Positions 19,294 to 28,758 of a stretch of DNA of 64,000 nt are shown piece by piece. Positions within the stretch are counted from its first letter, which is position 1. The number at the start of each line of letters is the position of its first letter. This stretch comes from Amycolatopsis cihanbeyliensis. Its GTDB lineage: Bacteria > Actinomycetota > Actinomycetes > Mycobacteriales > Pseudonocardiaceae. A program made the position numbers and the translations under genes. Under the pieces are notes generated by a model that saw only the letters and a program-made list of their open reading frames with translations, did no database searches and had not been told where the DNA came from. The DNA is taken from assembly GCF_006715045.1 (NCBI RefSeq), contig NZ_VFML01000002.1:744001-808000 (forward strand). Reading direction: 5' to 3'.

Positions 19294-21084
19294 ATGCATA
19301 TGTCGTTGGCTGAGCACCCGCCTTCGGACGGCGTGGTCCCCGAGCTGCGACCACTTACGACTTATTTGTTCGATCGTGCGGGCAGTGTTGACCCCGCGTT
19401 CACACAACTCGACTACTCCACCGAGCGCACCGGCGTCGAGCACACCATCGGCTGGAACGAGCTCGCCACGAGAGTGCGCGCCACCGCCGCGGCACTGGCC
19501 GACGTCACCACTCGCGGCCAGCGGGTGGCCGTATTGGCCAAACAGGACCTGAACTACGTGGTCGGCTTCCTCGGCGCACTGCACGCCGGTACCATTGCCG
19601 TCCCGCTGTTCGCGCCCGAGGCCAGCCAGCACGGCGACCGGCTGGTGAACGCGCTCGCCGACTGCACACCCGAGGTCTGGCTGACCGGACACGGCACTGT
19701 GGACACGCTGCGTGGGCTCGCCGACGAGGCCCCGGTGCCGATGCCGAAGCAGATCATCGCGGTGGACGCCATCGACGAGAAGATCGGGGACGGTTTCCAG
19801 GCGCCTTCGCTGGACCTCGCCGAGCCCGCGTACCTCCAGTACACCTCGGGTTCGACCCGCACGCCGGCCGGCGCGGTGATCACCCACCGCGCGGTGGTCA
19901 GCAACACCTGGCAGGGCGGAACGGCATTCCACGTCGACGAGTCCTGGACCTGCGCGGGATGGATCCCGTTCTTCCACGACATGGGGCTGATTCAGCTACT
20001 GACCATTCCGGTACTGTTCGGTGCTCACTCCGTGTTCATGTCCCCGTTCGACTTCATCATGCGGCCGGCGCGTTGGCTGCGGCAGATGTCGGGCTACCCG
20101 AATGTCTTCGCGGCCGCCCCCAACTTCGCGTTCGAGTACGCCGCACGAAAGGTGAAGGATGCCGACCGGCAAGACCTGGACCTTTCCGGTGTACGTGCGG
20201 TGATCAATGGCAGCGAGCCGGTACGGGCCACGACAATCGCCGGTTTCCAGGAGGCATTCGGGCCCTACGGTTTTCCCGCCTCGGCGCACCGGCCATCCTA
20301 CGGCCTTGCCGAGGCCACGGTGTTCGTCACCAACACCCGGGAGGAGGGCCCCACGGTCACCTCTTTCGACCGTGCCGCGCTCGCCGGCGACCGCGCGGTG
20401 CCGGTGCCGCCGGGGACCGAGGGCGCGCTGGAACTGGTGGCCGCGGGCAAACCGCATGCCCAGCTCGTGCGGATCGTCGACCCGCACACGCGCACGGTGC
20501 GAGCGGACGGTGCCGTCGGTGAGGTCTGGATCCACGGCCCGAACGTGGCCGACGGCTACTGGCGGCAGTCGGGCGGTGAGATCGCCCAGCGCAGCGAGGA
20601 CACCTTCGGCGGGTCCCTCGCCGACCCGCCGGAAGGCACCCCGGGCGCGCGCTGGCTGTGCACGGGGGATCTCGGGGTGATCCACGACGGCCTGCTCTAC
20701 ATCACCGGCCGGATCAAGGACCTGATCATCATCGACGGCAAGAACCACTACCCGCAGGACATCGAGGTCACCGTGCAGGAGGCGCACCCGGCGATCCGCC
20801 GGGACCACGTCGCGGCCTTCGCGGTCACCACTGAGTCGGGCGAGGAGGGCGCCGCGGTGGTGGCGGAGTACCACGCCCGCAACGGCGAGGACGAGCTCGA
20901 TCCCGCCGAGGTGACCAAGGCCGTACGCAGGGCGGTTTCCGCCAAGCACGACGTCAAGCTACGCGGGTTCGAGCTGGTCCGGCCGGGGAGTGTGCTGCGC
21001 ACCTCGAGCGGCAAGATCGCGCGCGCCGCCACCAGGGAGAAGTTCTGGTCCGACAGTAGCGGTACCGGCACTGGGGGTGCGTAA
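19294..21084 (+). CDS. fatty acyl-AMP ligase, FadD32-like
   Basis: 596 residues. The P-loop is YTSGSTRTPAGAVITHRAV (about 183-201), the form seen in FAALs such as FadD32. GWIPFFHDMGLIQ (about 222) and the C-terminal GRIKDLIIIDGKNHYPQDIE are also family-typical. FAALs make acyl-AMP and pass the chain to a carrier domain instead of CoA. The PKS that starts five bases after this stop has an N-terminal carrier domain with the matching GLSSRD motif, so I infer direct loading in the order FAAL, then ACP1. The start may be ATG 19294 or 19300; TAGGTG fits the second slightly better. Confidence 0.92.
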   Translation: MHMSLAEHPPSDGVVPELRPLTTYLFDRAGSVDPAFTQLDYSTERTGVEHTIGWNELATRVRATAAALADVTTRGQRVAVLAKQDLNYVVGFLGALHAGTIAVPLFAPEASQHGDRLVNALADCTPEVWLTGHGTVDTLRGLADEAPVPMPKQIIAVDAIDEKIGDGFQAPSLDLAEPAYLQYTSGSTRTPAGAVITHRAVVSNTWQGGTAFHVDESWTCAGWIPFFHDMGLIQLLTIPVLFGAHSVFMSPFDFIMRPARWLRQMSGYPNVFAAAPNFAFEYAARKVKDADRQDLDLSGVRAVINGSEPVRATTIAGFQEAFGPYGFPASAHRPSYGLAEATVFVTNTREEGPTVTSFDRAALAGDRAVPVPPGTEGALELVAAGKPHAQLVRIVDPHTRTVRADGAVGEVWIHGPNVADGYWRQSGGEIAQRSEDTFGGSLADPPEGTPGARWLCTGDLGVIHDGLLYITGRIKDLIIIDGKNHYPQDIEVTVQEAHPAIRRDHVAAFAVTTESGEEGAAVVAEYHARNGEDELDPAEVTKAVRRAVSAKHDVKLRGFELVRPGSVLRTSSGKIARAATREKFWSDSSGTGTGGA

Positions 21085-21089
21085 CACCG

Positions 21090-24000
21090 ATGAGCGAGCC
21101 GGACATCAGCACCGACGAGCTGCGGCGCTGGCTCGTCGAGCACGTCGCCGAGGCGGCCGAGGTCGACGAGGTCGAGATCGACATCCACCTGCCGCTGGAC
21201 GAGTACGGGCTCTCCTCCCGGGATGCCGTCGCGCTGTCGGGTGCGCTGGAGGAGCTGCTCGACCGCACGCTCCCGACCACCCTGTTGTGGGACCACCCCA
21301 CCATCGACCGGCTCGCCATCGCACTCACCGGAACGGGGGAGCCGAGCCTGCCGCCGCCGGTGCTGGCCCAGCCGCGACCCGAGGTCGATGCCACGCACGC
21401 CACGGACCCCGAGGACGCGATCGCGGTCATCGGGCTCGGCTGCCGGCTGCCCGGCGGGGTACACGGCCCGGAACAGTTCTGGACCTTGCTCACCGAGGGC
21501 AAGGACGCGATCACCGAGGTGCCACCGGATCGCTGGGCCGATTTCGGGGACCCGCCGGAAGATGTCACTCGAAAGGGTGGATTCCTGGAGGACATCGCCG
21601 GCTTCGACGCGACCTTCTTCGGCATCAGCCCCCGAGAGGCCGCCCGGATGGACCCGCAGCAGCGGATACTGCTCGAGGTCGGCTGGGAGGCGCTGGAGCA
21701 CGCGGGCATCGCGCCGGGCTCGCTGCGCGGCAGTGACACCGGTGTGTTCGTCGGAATCAGCGGCACCGAGTACGGCGCCCAGTCCCTCGCCGACCTTTCC
21801 GGGGTGGACGCCTGGGTGGGCACCGGCGCGGCGCTGAGCATCGCCGCGAACCGGCTGTCCTACGTGCTGGACCTGCGCGGTCCCAGCATGGCCGTGGACA
21901 CCGCATGCTCCTCCTCGCTGACCTCGATGCACCTCGCCGTGCAGAGCCTGCGCTCGGGAGAGAGTGGGCTCGCCCTTGTCGGTGGCGCCAACCTGCTGCT
22001 CGGCCCAGGGATCACCGCGAACTTCGACCAGATGGGGATCAGCTCGGCGGACGGCAGGTGCAAGCCCTTCTCCGCCGACGCGGACGGCATCTGCCGGGCC
22101 GAGGGCGCGGGCATGGTCGTGCTCAAGCGGCTGTCCGAGGCGCGCGCCGACGGCGACCGGGTGCTGGCCGTGGTGCGCGGGTGTGCCGCCAACTCCGACG
22201 GCCGCTCGAACGGGCTCACCGCGCCGAATCCCGAAGCCCAGCAGGCCTTGCTGCGCGCCGCCTACCGGCAGGCCGGGGTGGCGCCCGCCGAGGTGGACTA
22301 CGTCGAGGCACACGGCACCGGAACACTGCTCGGCGACCCCATCGAGGCCCGTGCGCTGGGTGCCGTGCTCGGCGCAGACCGGCGGGCCGACCGGCCGCTG
22401 CTGATCGGCTCGGTGAAGAGCAACCTCGGGCACCTCGAGGCGGCGGCCGGGATCATCGGCCTGATGAAGGTGGTGCTCGCCCTGCACCACCGGCGAATCC
22501 CGGCCAGCGTCAACTACTCGGCGCCGAACCCGCATATCGAGTTCGCCGAGCTCGGGTTGGACGTGGCCGATGCCGCCGCCCCGTGGCCAACGGCGACCGG
22601 AGCGCTCGCCGGGGTGTCCGGCTTCGGTTTCGGCGGTTCGAACGCGCACGTGGTGCTACAGCAGGTCCAGGAGGAGCCACGATCGCAGACCGCCCCCGCT
22701 CCGGCGCGGCGGCGCTTCCTGCTCGGAGCACCCGACGGGGAACGCCTCGCGACCAAGGCGCGGGAGCTCGCGGGCTGGCTCGCCGGCCCGGAAGGATCCG
22801 CCGCGCGGCCCGCGGATCTGCGGCACACCCTCGCGCGCAGGCTGGACGGCCAGTACCGGGCCGCGGTGGTGGCCGGCGCGGGCAGCGAGTTGATCGAAGG
22901 GCTGACCGCGCTCGCCGAAGGCGTGGACTCCCCCGCCGCCGTGGCCGGGGTGCGGCCGAGCACGGGCCGCGGGCCGGTGTTCGTGTTCTCCGGGCACGGT
23001 TCCCAGTGGGCCGGCATGGGTCGCCGGCTGCTCGCCGAGGAGCCGGTGTTCGCCGAGGCCATCGACCGGCTCGACCCGCTGATCGAGGCGGCGTCGGGCT
23101 ACTCGCTGCGGGCGGACCTGCGCGCCGGGGTCGAGGCCGGCACGATGGACCACGTCCAGCCGCTGGTGTTCGGCATCCAGGTCGCGCTGGCCGAGCTGTG
23201 GCGTTCCTACGGTGTTCGGCCGGCCGCGGTGATCGGCCACTCCTTCGGCGAGGTCTCCGCCGCGGTGGTCGCGGGTGCGATCTCCGAGGCCGACGGCGCG
23301 AGGATCGTGGCCCTGCGTTCCCGGTTGCTCGCCTCACTGGCGGGCGACGGTGCGATGGCCCTGCTCGAGGTGGGCGCCGAGGAGGCGGCCGAGCTGGTCT
23401 CCGGACTGTCTGATGTGGACGTCGCCGTGCTGTCCGCGCCGAACCAGACGGTCGTGGCCGGGCGCGCCGCCACCGTTCGGCGCCTGGTATCCGATGTGGA
23501 GTCACGCGGACTGCTTGGCAAGTTGGTCAAGCTGGATGTCGCCGCGCACTCCCCGATCGTCGATTCGGTCACCGGGACCCTCGCCGAGGGCCTCACCGGC
23601 CTGGTGCCGGGACGAGCGGAGGTCGACTTCTACAGCACCGCGTTACCGGACCCGCGCGAGATGCCCTCCTTCGGCCCGAGCTACTGGGCGGCCAACCTGC
23701 GCCGGCCGGTCCGGTTCGCCGGTGCGGTGGCCGCCGCGGTCGCCGACGGGTACGGCACCTTCGTCGAGGTGTCGCCGCATCCGGTGCTGCGGCACGCGCT
23801 CGCCGACAACGCCGCCCCGCTGGTGTTGTCCACCTTGCGGAACTCGCCGGACGAGACCACGCATTTCCACCGGCAGCTCGCCGAGCTGGAACTGACCGGG
23901 CAACACACGGCCACGGAAGCGGGCGGGGGCCTGGTCGACCTGCCCCGCACCTCGTGGCGACACCGGCCGTACTGGCTGCCGCCGGCGACGGGCGCGGCGC

Positions 24001-27000
24001 CGTCCGGTCAACACCCGCTGCTCGGCCCGCATATCGAGTTGCCGGAGGACACCCGGCACGTCTGGCGTGCGGACCTCGGCACCGCGGCGCAACCCTGGTT
24101 GTCCGAGCACGAGTTGGACGGCAGGCCGGTGTTGCCGGGGGCAACCTACGTCGAGCTGGCCTGCGCCGCCGCGCGCACGGTGTTCGACGTCGCCGTGGAA
24201 CGGGTCACCGTGCGGGGGCTGACCATGCACCAGCCGCTCTCCCTCGCCGAGCACACCCCGGTCACCACCACGCTGGCCCCGGCGGGCACCGATCGTGGCG
24301 CGGTCTCCGTGCACACCAAGGCGGCCGACGGCACCTGGCAGTTGCACGCGACGGCCGAGGTGAGTATTGCCGAGGGCACCACGGTGGACGGGTACATCTC
24401 CGATGTGGACGATCACGAGTTCAGCTCGTTCCCTGTTGCCGAGCTCTACCGGCGAATGGGCACGATCGGCCTGCACTACGGGCCGGCGCTCACCGGGCTA
24501 CGCGCGGTACGGGTGAGCCGCAAAGCCTCCGACGGCAGGGTTCGTGCCGTCGCCGAGATCGAGCTGCCGGAGTCGGCGAGCAGGCACCCCGCCCTGCGCC
24601 TGCACCCTGCGCTGCTGGACGCGTGCCTGCAGGCCTTCGCGGGCGCGTTGGTCGACCCGCGGGCCGACACGGTGGACGCGGTCTACATGCCGATGGAGTT
24701 CGGCAGCGTCCGGGCCTTCGGCGACCTCCGCCGGGGCGCGCTGGTGCACGTTTCGGTGACCGCGCCGGCCGAGCGGGCGGCGGGCCTGCTCGGGGAGTTG
24801 CACCTGGTGGACGCCGAGGGCAGGGTGCTGCTCGAGGCCGACGAGGTGTTCCTGCGCCGGATCGGCCGCACCGAGCTCTCCGCGCCGCTGACCGACCGGC
24901 TGCTGGAGACGAGCTGGCGGCCGGCCGCGCTGTCCGGTGTGGACTCAAAGCCGGAGAAGCTCCTGCTGCTGCCCGGTTCCGGCACCGAACCGCTCGCCGA
25001 AGCGGTCACCGCCCGCGCCGGGTTCGAGGTCCGGCAGGCCGAGCGCGTCGATCCGGACGAGCGGGCCGATTCGGTGGCGTTCCTGCTGCCGCGTGGCGGC
25101 GAGGACGGGCTCGGCGCGCTGGCCGACACCGAACGCGTCGTACTGGAGATCTCCGAGGCCGTCCGCATCCTCGCCGAGGGCGGTACGCGCCCGGCACGGC
25201 TGTGGCTGGTCACCTCCGGCGCGGCCGCCGTCACCGGCGCCGAGGCAGGACGGCCGGCACAGGCCGCGCTACGCGGGCTGGTCCGGGTGCTCACCTACGA
25301 GCACCCCGAGCTGCGGGCGACCCTGGTCGACCTGGACCCCGAGGCCACGGCGGCGGACAACGCGCGCACGCTGCTGGCCGAGCTCGGCGGCGGGATCGAG
25401 GACGAGGTGGCCTGGCGCGCCGGGGAACGGCACACGCTCCGGCTGGATCGGGTTCCGTCCGTGTCGCCGGTGCGGGATGCGCCCGTGGCCGCTGCGGACG
25501 GCGGTTACGTGCTCACCGGCGGCCTCGGCGGCCTCGGGTTGCTGCTCGCCCACTGGCTCGCCGGGCACGGCGCGGGCAGGGTCGTGCTGAACGGGCGCTC
25601 CGAGCCGGGCGCGGCGGCGCGCGAGGAGATCGAGCGGATCCGCGAGCTCGGCACCGAGGTCGCGGTGGTACGCGGGGATATCGCCGAGCCGGGCGTCGCC
25701 GAACGCCTGCTCGAGGCCGCGAGTAGGAACGGCAGGCGGCCACGCGGGGTGATCCATGCCGCCGCGGTCTTCGACGACCGCACCACGAGCAGGCTCGACC
25801 CGGACACGCTGCACCGCTCGTGGCAGGCCAAGGCCTACGGCGCGTGGCGACTGCACGAGGCCAGCCGGGAGCTGGACCTGGACTGGTGGATCGGGTTCTC
25901 CTCGGCCGCCGCCCTGCACGGGCTGCCTGGCCAGCCCGCCTACGCCACCGCGAATGCTTACCTGGACGCGCTCGCCGCGCTGCGCAGGGCTGAAGGGCTG
26001 CCGGGCTGCACGGTGTCCTGGGGGACCTGGGCCGAGGTCGGCGCGGCCGCGGGGCTGGAGGTCCCGTGGCTGCACGCGATCGACCCGGCCGAAGGGCTCG
26101 CCGCGCTGGAGGCGGTGCTGGCGGCCGAGCGGGTCGGTACCGGCGCCCTGCGGCTGAACACGCCGAAGCTGGTCGAGGCCTTCCCGCACCTGGTGGAGTC
26201 GCCGTTCTTCGGCGAGTTGCTCGCGGGCGAGGCCCAGGCCTCCCCGGACGGGGACTCCGCATCCGCTGCCGACTGGGCCGGCCTGGCCACCCTGCGAACG
26301 CTCGAACCGGCCACGGCGCGGGCGATGGCCTCCACCCAGCTACGGGCCAGGATCGCCTCGGTGCTCGGTTTCCAGCCGGACAAACTGGACCCGGCCACGC
26401 CACTGGCCGCGCTCGGCGTGGACTCGCTGCTGGCCGTGCGCATCCGCAACGCCGTGCAGCACGACTTCGAGCTGGCGCTGCCGGTGTCACTGATGCTGCG
26501 TGGGGCGTGCGCGGCCGAGGTCGAGGAATGGCTGTTCGGTGAGCTGGGCATCGAGGACGCGGCCGCCCCCGCTCGGACGGCGGAGCCGGCACTCGTCCCG
26601 CCGCGAGACGCCGCGGAGCGGTTGGTCGCCAGCGCGTGGGGGGAGGTGCTCGGCATCGACGTCGGCGTGACACAGGACTTCTACGGCATCGGCGGCAACC
26701 GGCAGAAGGCCGAGGAGGTCACCGCGCTGCTGGTCGAGCGAAGCGGGCGGGAGCTGACCATCTCGGAGCTGTTCGAGCACCCGACGGTCGAGCGGATCGC
26801 CCAGCATCTGCGCGAGGACGAACCCGCGGGCGGCTCGCCGGTGCGGGTGCTGCGCGAGCATGGCGACCGGACGCCACTGTTCCTGTTCCACCCGGGCGGC
26901 GGGGACACGGCCGTGTATCACCAGCTCGTACACCTGCTGGACACCGAGATGCCGGTATACGGTTTCGACCGGATCGACGGAGTCGCCAGCGTCGAGGATC

Positions 27001-27674
27001 GGGTGACGCACTACCTGCCCGAGCTGCGGGCGATCCAGCCCCACGGGCCGTACCGCGTCGCCGGGTGGTCGTTCGGTGGGTTCCTCGCCTACGAGATGGC
27101 GCAGCAGTTGCGCCGGGCAGGCGAGGAGGTCGAGTTGCTCGCGATGATCGACTCGATCCTGCCGTTGCCCAACGACACCGGGCTGACCGAGGTGGAACTG
27201 CTGGAGAAGCGGTTCGAGCGGTTCGAGGAGTTCCTCGAGACGAGCTACGGCCGGCGGGTGTCGTTGCCGTACGAGCGGCTGGCCCGGCTCGACGATGAGG
27301 GCCAGGTACAGCTGCTGATCGACACCATGCTGGCCGAGGGCATCGTGAACAGTGCGGTGAGTGACGCGATCCTGCACCACCAGCGCACCTCCTTCCTGGA
27401 CGCGCGCTCGCTCGAACACTATGTACCGGCGCGTTACCCGGGCAGGGTGACTTTCTTCAGTGCCGCGGACCTGGTGCCGGGAGGATTGCGCGACCAGCGG
27501 TTCGACCGCACCGATCCGGCCCGCGGCTGGGACGCCGTATGCCCGGACATCGAGGTGATCAGCGTTCCGGGACACCACCTCTCGCTGCTCGATCCGCCCA
27601 ATGTGGACCTGATCGGGAAGCACCTGGACCACCTGCTGGCCAAGGTCGAGCAGGCCGTGCGGAGTGCCGGATGA
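21090..27674 (+). CDS. type I polyketide synthase: ACP-KS-AT-DH-KR-ACP-(inactive carrier)-TE, Pks13-like ends
   Basis: 2194 residues. ACP1 has EYGLSSRDAVAL with Ser43. KS runs from about 108 to 530, with Cys273 in DTACSSS, then EAHGTGT and SNLGHLE. AT runs from about 628 to 910, with GHGSQWAGMG, GHSFGE (Ser718) and VAAHS in the specificity position. DH has His1007 in HELDGRPVLP and Asp1177 in LLDACLQ. KR has the NADPH loop TGGLGGLG (about 1475) and Tyr1618 in YATAN. ACP2 carries Ser1779 in LGVDSLLAVR. A third carrier-like domain has GGNRQKA, with Arg1871 where the Ser should be. TE has GWSFGG (Ser1994) and His in GHHLSLLD. There is no ER. The ACP-KS-AT...ACP-TE frame recalls mycolate synthase Pks13, with DH and KR added. 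It probably condenses a FAAL-loaded acyl chain once and releases a reduced, perhaps 2-unsaturated, product. Confidence 0.93.
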   Translation: MSEPDISTDELRRWLVEHVAEAAEVDEVEIDIHLPLDEYGLSSRDAVALSGALEELLDRTLPTTLLWDHPTIDRLAIALTGTGEPSLPPPVLAQPRPEVDATHATDPEDAIAVIGLGCRLPGGVHGPEQFWTLLTEGKDAITEVPPDRWADFGDPPEDVTRKGGFLEDIAGFDATFFGISPREAARMDPQQRILLEVGWEALEHAGIAPGSLRGSDTGVFVGISGTEYGAQSLADLSGVDAWVGTGAALSIAANRLSYVLDLRGPSMAVDTACSSSLTSMHLAVQSLRSGESGLALVGGANLLLGPGITANFDQMGISSADGRCKPFSADADGICRAEGAGMVVLKRLSEARADGDRVLAVVRGCAANSDGRSNGLTAPNPEAQQALLRAAYRQAGVAPAEVDYVEAHGTGTLLGDPIEARALGAVLGADRRADRPLLIGSVKSNLGHLEAAAGIIGLMKVVLALHHRRIPASVNYSAPNPHIEFAELGLDVADAAAPWPTATGALAGVSGFGFGGSNAHVVLQQVQEEPRSQTAPAPARRRFLLGAPDGERLATKARELAGWLAGPEGSAARPADLRHTLARRLDGQYRAAVVAGAGSELIEGLTALAEGVDSPAAVAGVRPSTGRGPVFVFSGHGSQWAGMGRRLLAEEPVFAEAIDRLDPLIEAASGYSLRADLRAGVEAGTMDHVQPLVFGIQVALAELWRSYGVRPAAVIGHSFGEVSAAVVAGAISEADGARIVALRSRLLASLAGDGAMALLEVGAEEAAELVSGLSDVDVAVLSAPNQTVVAGRAATVRRLVSDVESRGLLGKLVKLDVAAHSPIVDSVTGTLAEGLTGLVPGRAEVDFYSTALPDPREMPSFGPSYWAANLRRPVRFAGAVAAAVADGYGTFVEVSPHPVLRHALADNAAPLVLSTLRNSPDETTHFHRQLAELELTGQHTATEAGGGLVDLPRTSWRHRPYWLPPATGAAPSGQHPLLGPHIELPEDTRHVWRADLGTAAQPWLSEHELDGRPVLPGATYVELACAAARTVFDVAVERVTVRGLTMHQPLSLAEHTPVTTTLAPAGTDRGAVSVHTKAADGTWQLHATAEVSIAEGTTVDGYISDVDDHEFSSFPVAELYRRMGTIGLHYGPALTGLRAVRVSRKASDGRVRAVAEIELPESASRHPALRLHPALLDACLQAFAGALVDPRADTVDAVYMPMEFGSVRAFGDLRRGALVHVSVTAPAERAAGLLGELHLVDAEGRVLLEADEVFLRRIGRTELSAPLTDRLLETSWRPAALSGVDSKPEKLLLLPGSGTEPLAEAVTARAGFEVRQAERVDPDERADSVAFLLPRGGEDGLGALADTERVVLEISEAVRILAEGGTRPARLWLVTSGAAAVTGAEAGRPAQAALRGLVRVLTYEHPELRATLVDLDPEATAADNARTLLAELGGGIEDEVAWRAGERHTLRLDRVPSVSPVRDAPVAAADGGYVLTGGLGGLGLLLAHWLAGHGAGRVVLNGRSEPGAAAREEIERIRELGTEVAVVRGDIAEPGVAERLLEAASRNGRRPRGVIHAAAVFDDRTTSRLDPDTLHRSWQAKAYGAWRLHEASRELDLDWWIGFSSAAALHGLPGQPAYATANAYLDALAALRRAEGLPGCTVSWGTWAEVGAAAGLEVPWLHAIDPAEGLAALEAVLAAERVGTGALRLNTPKLVEAFPHLVESPFFGELLAGEAQASPDGDSASAADWAGLATLRTLEPATARAMASTQLRARIASVLGFQPDKLDPATPLAALGVDSLLAVRIRNAVQHDFELALPVSLMLRGACAAEVEEWLFGELGIEDAAAPARTAEPALVPPRDAAERLVASAWGEVLGIDVGVTQDFYGIGGNRQKAEEVTALLVERSGRELTISELFEHPTVERIAQHLREDEPAGGSPVRVLREHGDRTPLFLFHPGGGDTAVYHQLVHLLDTEMPVYGFDRIDGVASVEDRVTHYLPELRAIQPHGPYRVAGWSFGGFLAYEMAQQLRRAGEEVELLAMIDSILPLPNDTGLTEVELLEKRFERFEEFLETSYGRRVSLPYERLARLDDEGQVQLLIDTMLAEGIVNSAVSDAILHHQRTSFLDARSLEHYVPARYPGRVTFFSAADLVPGGLRDQRFDRTDPARGWDAVCPDIEVISVPGHHLSLLDPPNVDLIGKHLDHLLAKVEQAVRSAG

Positions 27675-28546
27675 GCGAACTGACCGTGCTCGAGGACGGT
27701 ACGTCGTCGGCAGGCAAGGTCCGCGAGCTACGGTTGTTCTCTCCCGCCGTGGGCAGGGAGGTCGGAGTCACCCTGCTCACCCCGCCGGGTTGGGAGCCGG
27801 GCGGGCATCGCGGCCATCCGGTGCTGTACCTGCTGCACGGTTCCTCGGACGACCACCACAGCCTGGTACGGCACACCGAGGTCGCGCGGCTGGCCGAGCG
27901 CGGCAACATGCTGGTGGTGATCCCGGAGGCGGGCAGGCTGGGGTTCTACACCGACTGGCAGGTACCCGACCGCCTCGGCACCGTGCCCCGCTGGGAAACG
28001 TTCCACCTCGGCGAGTTGCTGCCGCTGCTGGAGCGCGAGTACGGCGCCGGTGAGGTACGGATGGCCGCGGGACTGTCCATGGGCGGGTACGGCGCGCTGC
28101 GGTACGGAATGCGGCATCCCGGCATGTTCCGCGCCGTGGCCTCGTTGAGCGGATTGATGCACCTGACCCGCCGCGGGATGGCAGCGCTGCTGGGCCTGCT
28201 GTCCCTGCGCGAGGGCATGCGCCCCGGCCGGGTCTGGGGCCCACGACGCCGGTGTCCCGAAGCCTGGGCCGCCAACGATCCGTTCGTGCGTGCGGACGCG
28301 TTGGCCTCGACCCCGGTGTACCTGGCGGCCGGCGACGGCAGCAGGCTGCCAGGTGACCAGTTCGTCGCCGGGATGGGCCTGGTTGAGCGGTATTCCCGGG
28401 CGATGACCGAGGATCTGGCCGAACGCCTGCATGCCATGGGCACGCGGGTAACCACTCGGTACACCACCGGCATCCACTTCTGGCCCACCTGGCGACGCAT
28501 GATCGAGGACTTCTGGCCGTACGCCCAGGACGTACTGCGCGACTGA
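27671..28546 (+). CDS. esterase with antigen-85/esterase-D fold, cytoplasmic
   Basis: 291 residues. Its ATG overlaps the PKS stop (ATGA). It has HPVLYLLHGSSDDHHS, the nucleophile elbow AAGLSMGGYGALRYG (Ser about 138), and a late His in TTGIHFWPTWRRM. Putative esterases of this family include the mycolyltransferases FbpA-C and trehalose-ester hydrolases. Unlike those, no signal peptide or lipobox is seen. The coupling to the PKS suggests that it transfers or hydrolyses the PKS product inside the cell, for example onto a sugar. This is inference. Confidence 0.88.
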   Translation: MSELTVLEDGTSSAGKVRELRLFSPAVGREVGVTLLTPPGWEPGGHRGHPVLYLLHGSSDDHHSLVRHTEVARLAERGNMLVVIPEAGRLGFYTDWQVPDRLGTVPRWETFHLGELLPLLEREYGAGEVRMAAGLSMGGYGALRYGMRHPGMFRAVASLSGLMHLTRRGMAALLGLLSLREGMRPGRVWGPRRRCPEAWAANDPFVRADALASTPVYLAAGDGSRLPGDQFVAGMGLVERYSRAMTEDLAERLHAMGTRVTTRYTTGIHFWPTWRRMIEDFWPYAQDVLRD

Positions 28547-28561
28547 GCCACAGCGCCGTTC

Positions 28562-28740
28562 CTCAGAAGGTGGGATGAGGGGTTCGGGTGGACTCTGGTG
28601 GATGTCCCCGTGGGGGTGGTGATGGTGGTGGACACCCCGTCCTCCTGGTGCACCAGGTCCAGCGACCGCTGCTCCCGCGGCGCCCACGCCCGATCCTGGT
28701 CAATCTCCCCCGCCCGAAACGCCGCCAGGGTGCACGGCAA
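28562..28740 (-). pseudogene. possible DUF222/13E12 fragment
   Basis: In one frame of the minus strand the sequence reads PCTLAAFRAGEIDQDRAWA and then LDLVHQEDG. This is like the central DUF222 region of 13E12-type HNH endonucleases (helix pair with GEI/GELS followed by a charged helix). It is short and has no neighbouring HNH part, so it can only be a relic. A better preserved relic of the same family is at 60736. Confidence 0.35.
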
Positions 28741-28758
28741 CCGACTCGACGGAAGCGC

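Noticed and set aside
19294..28546. True mycolic acid locus (fadD32-pks13-accD4)
   Set aside because: The PKS has extra DH and KR domains, no accD4 is adjacent and the esterase lacks a signal peptide, so it is at most a relative.
27728..28687. His-rich minus-strand frame near the esterase
   Set aside because: The His run comes from GTG-rich DNA antisense to and beyond the esterase; no ribosome binding site or family.
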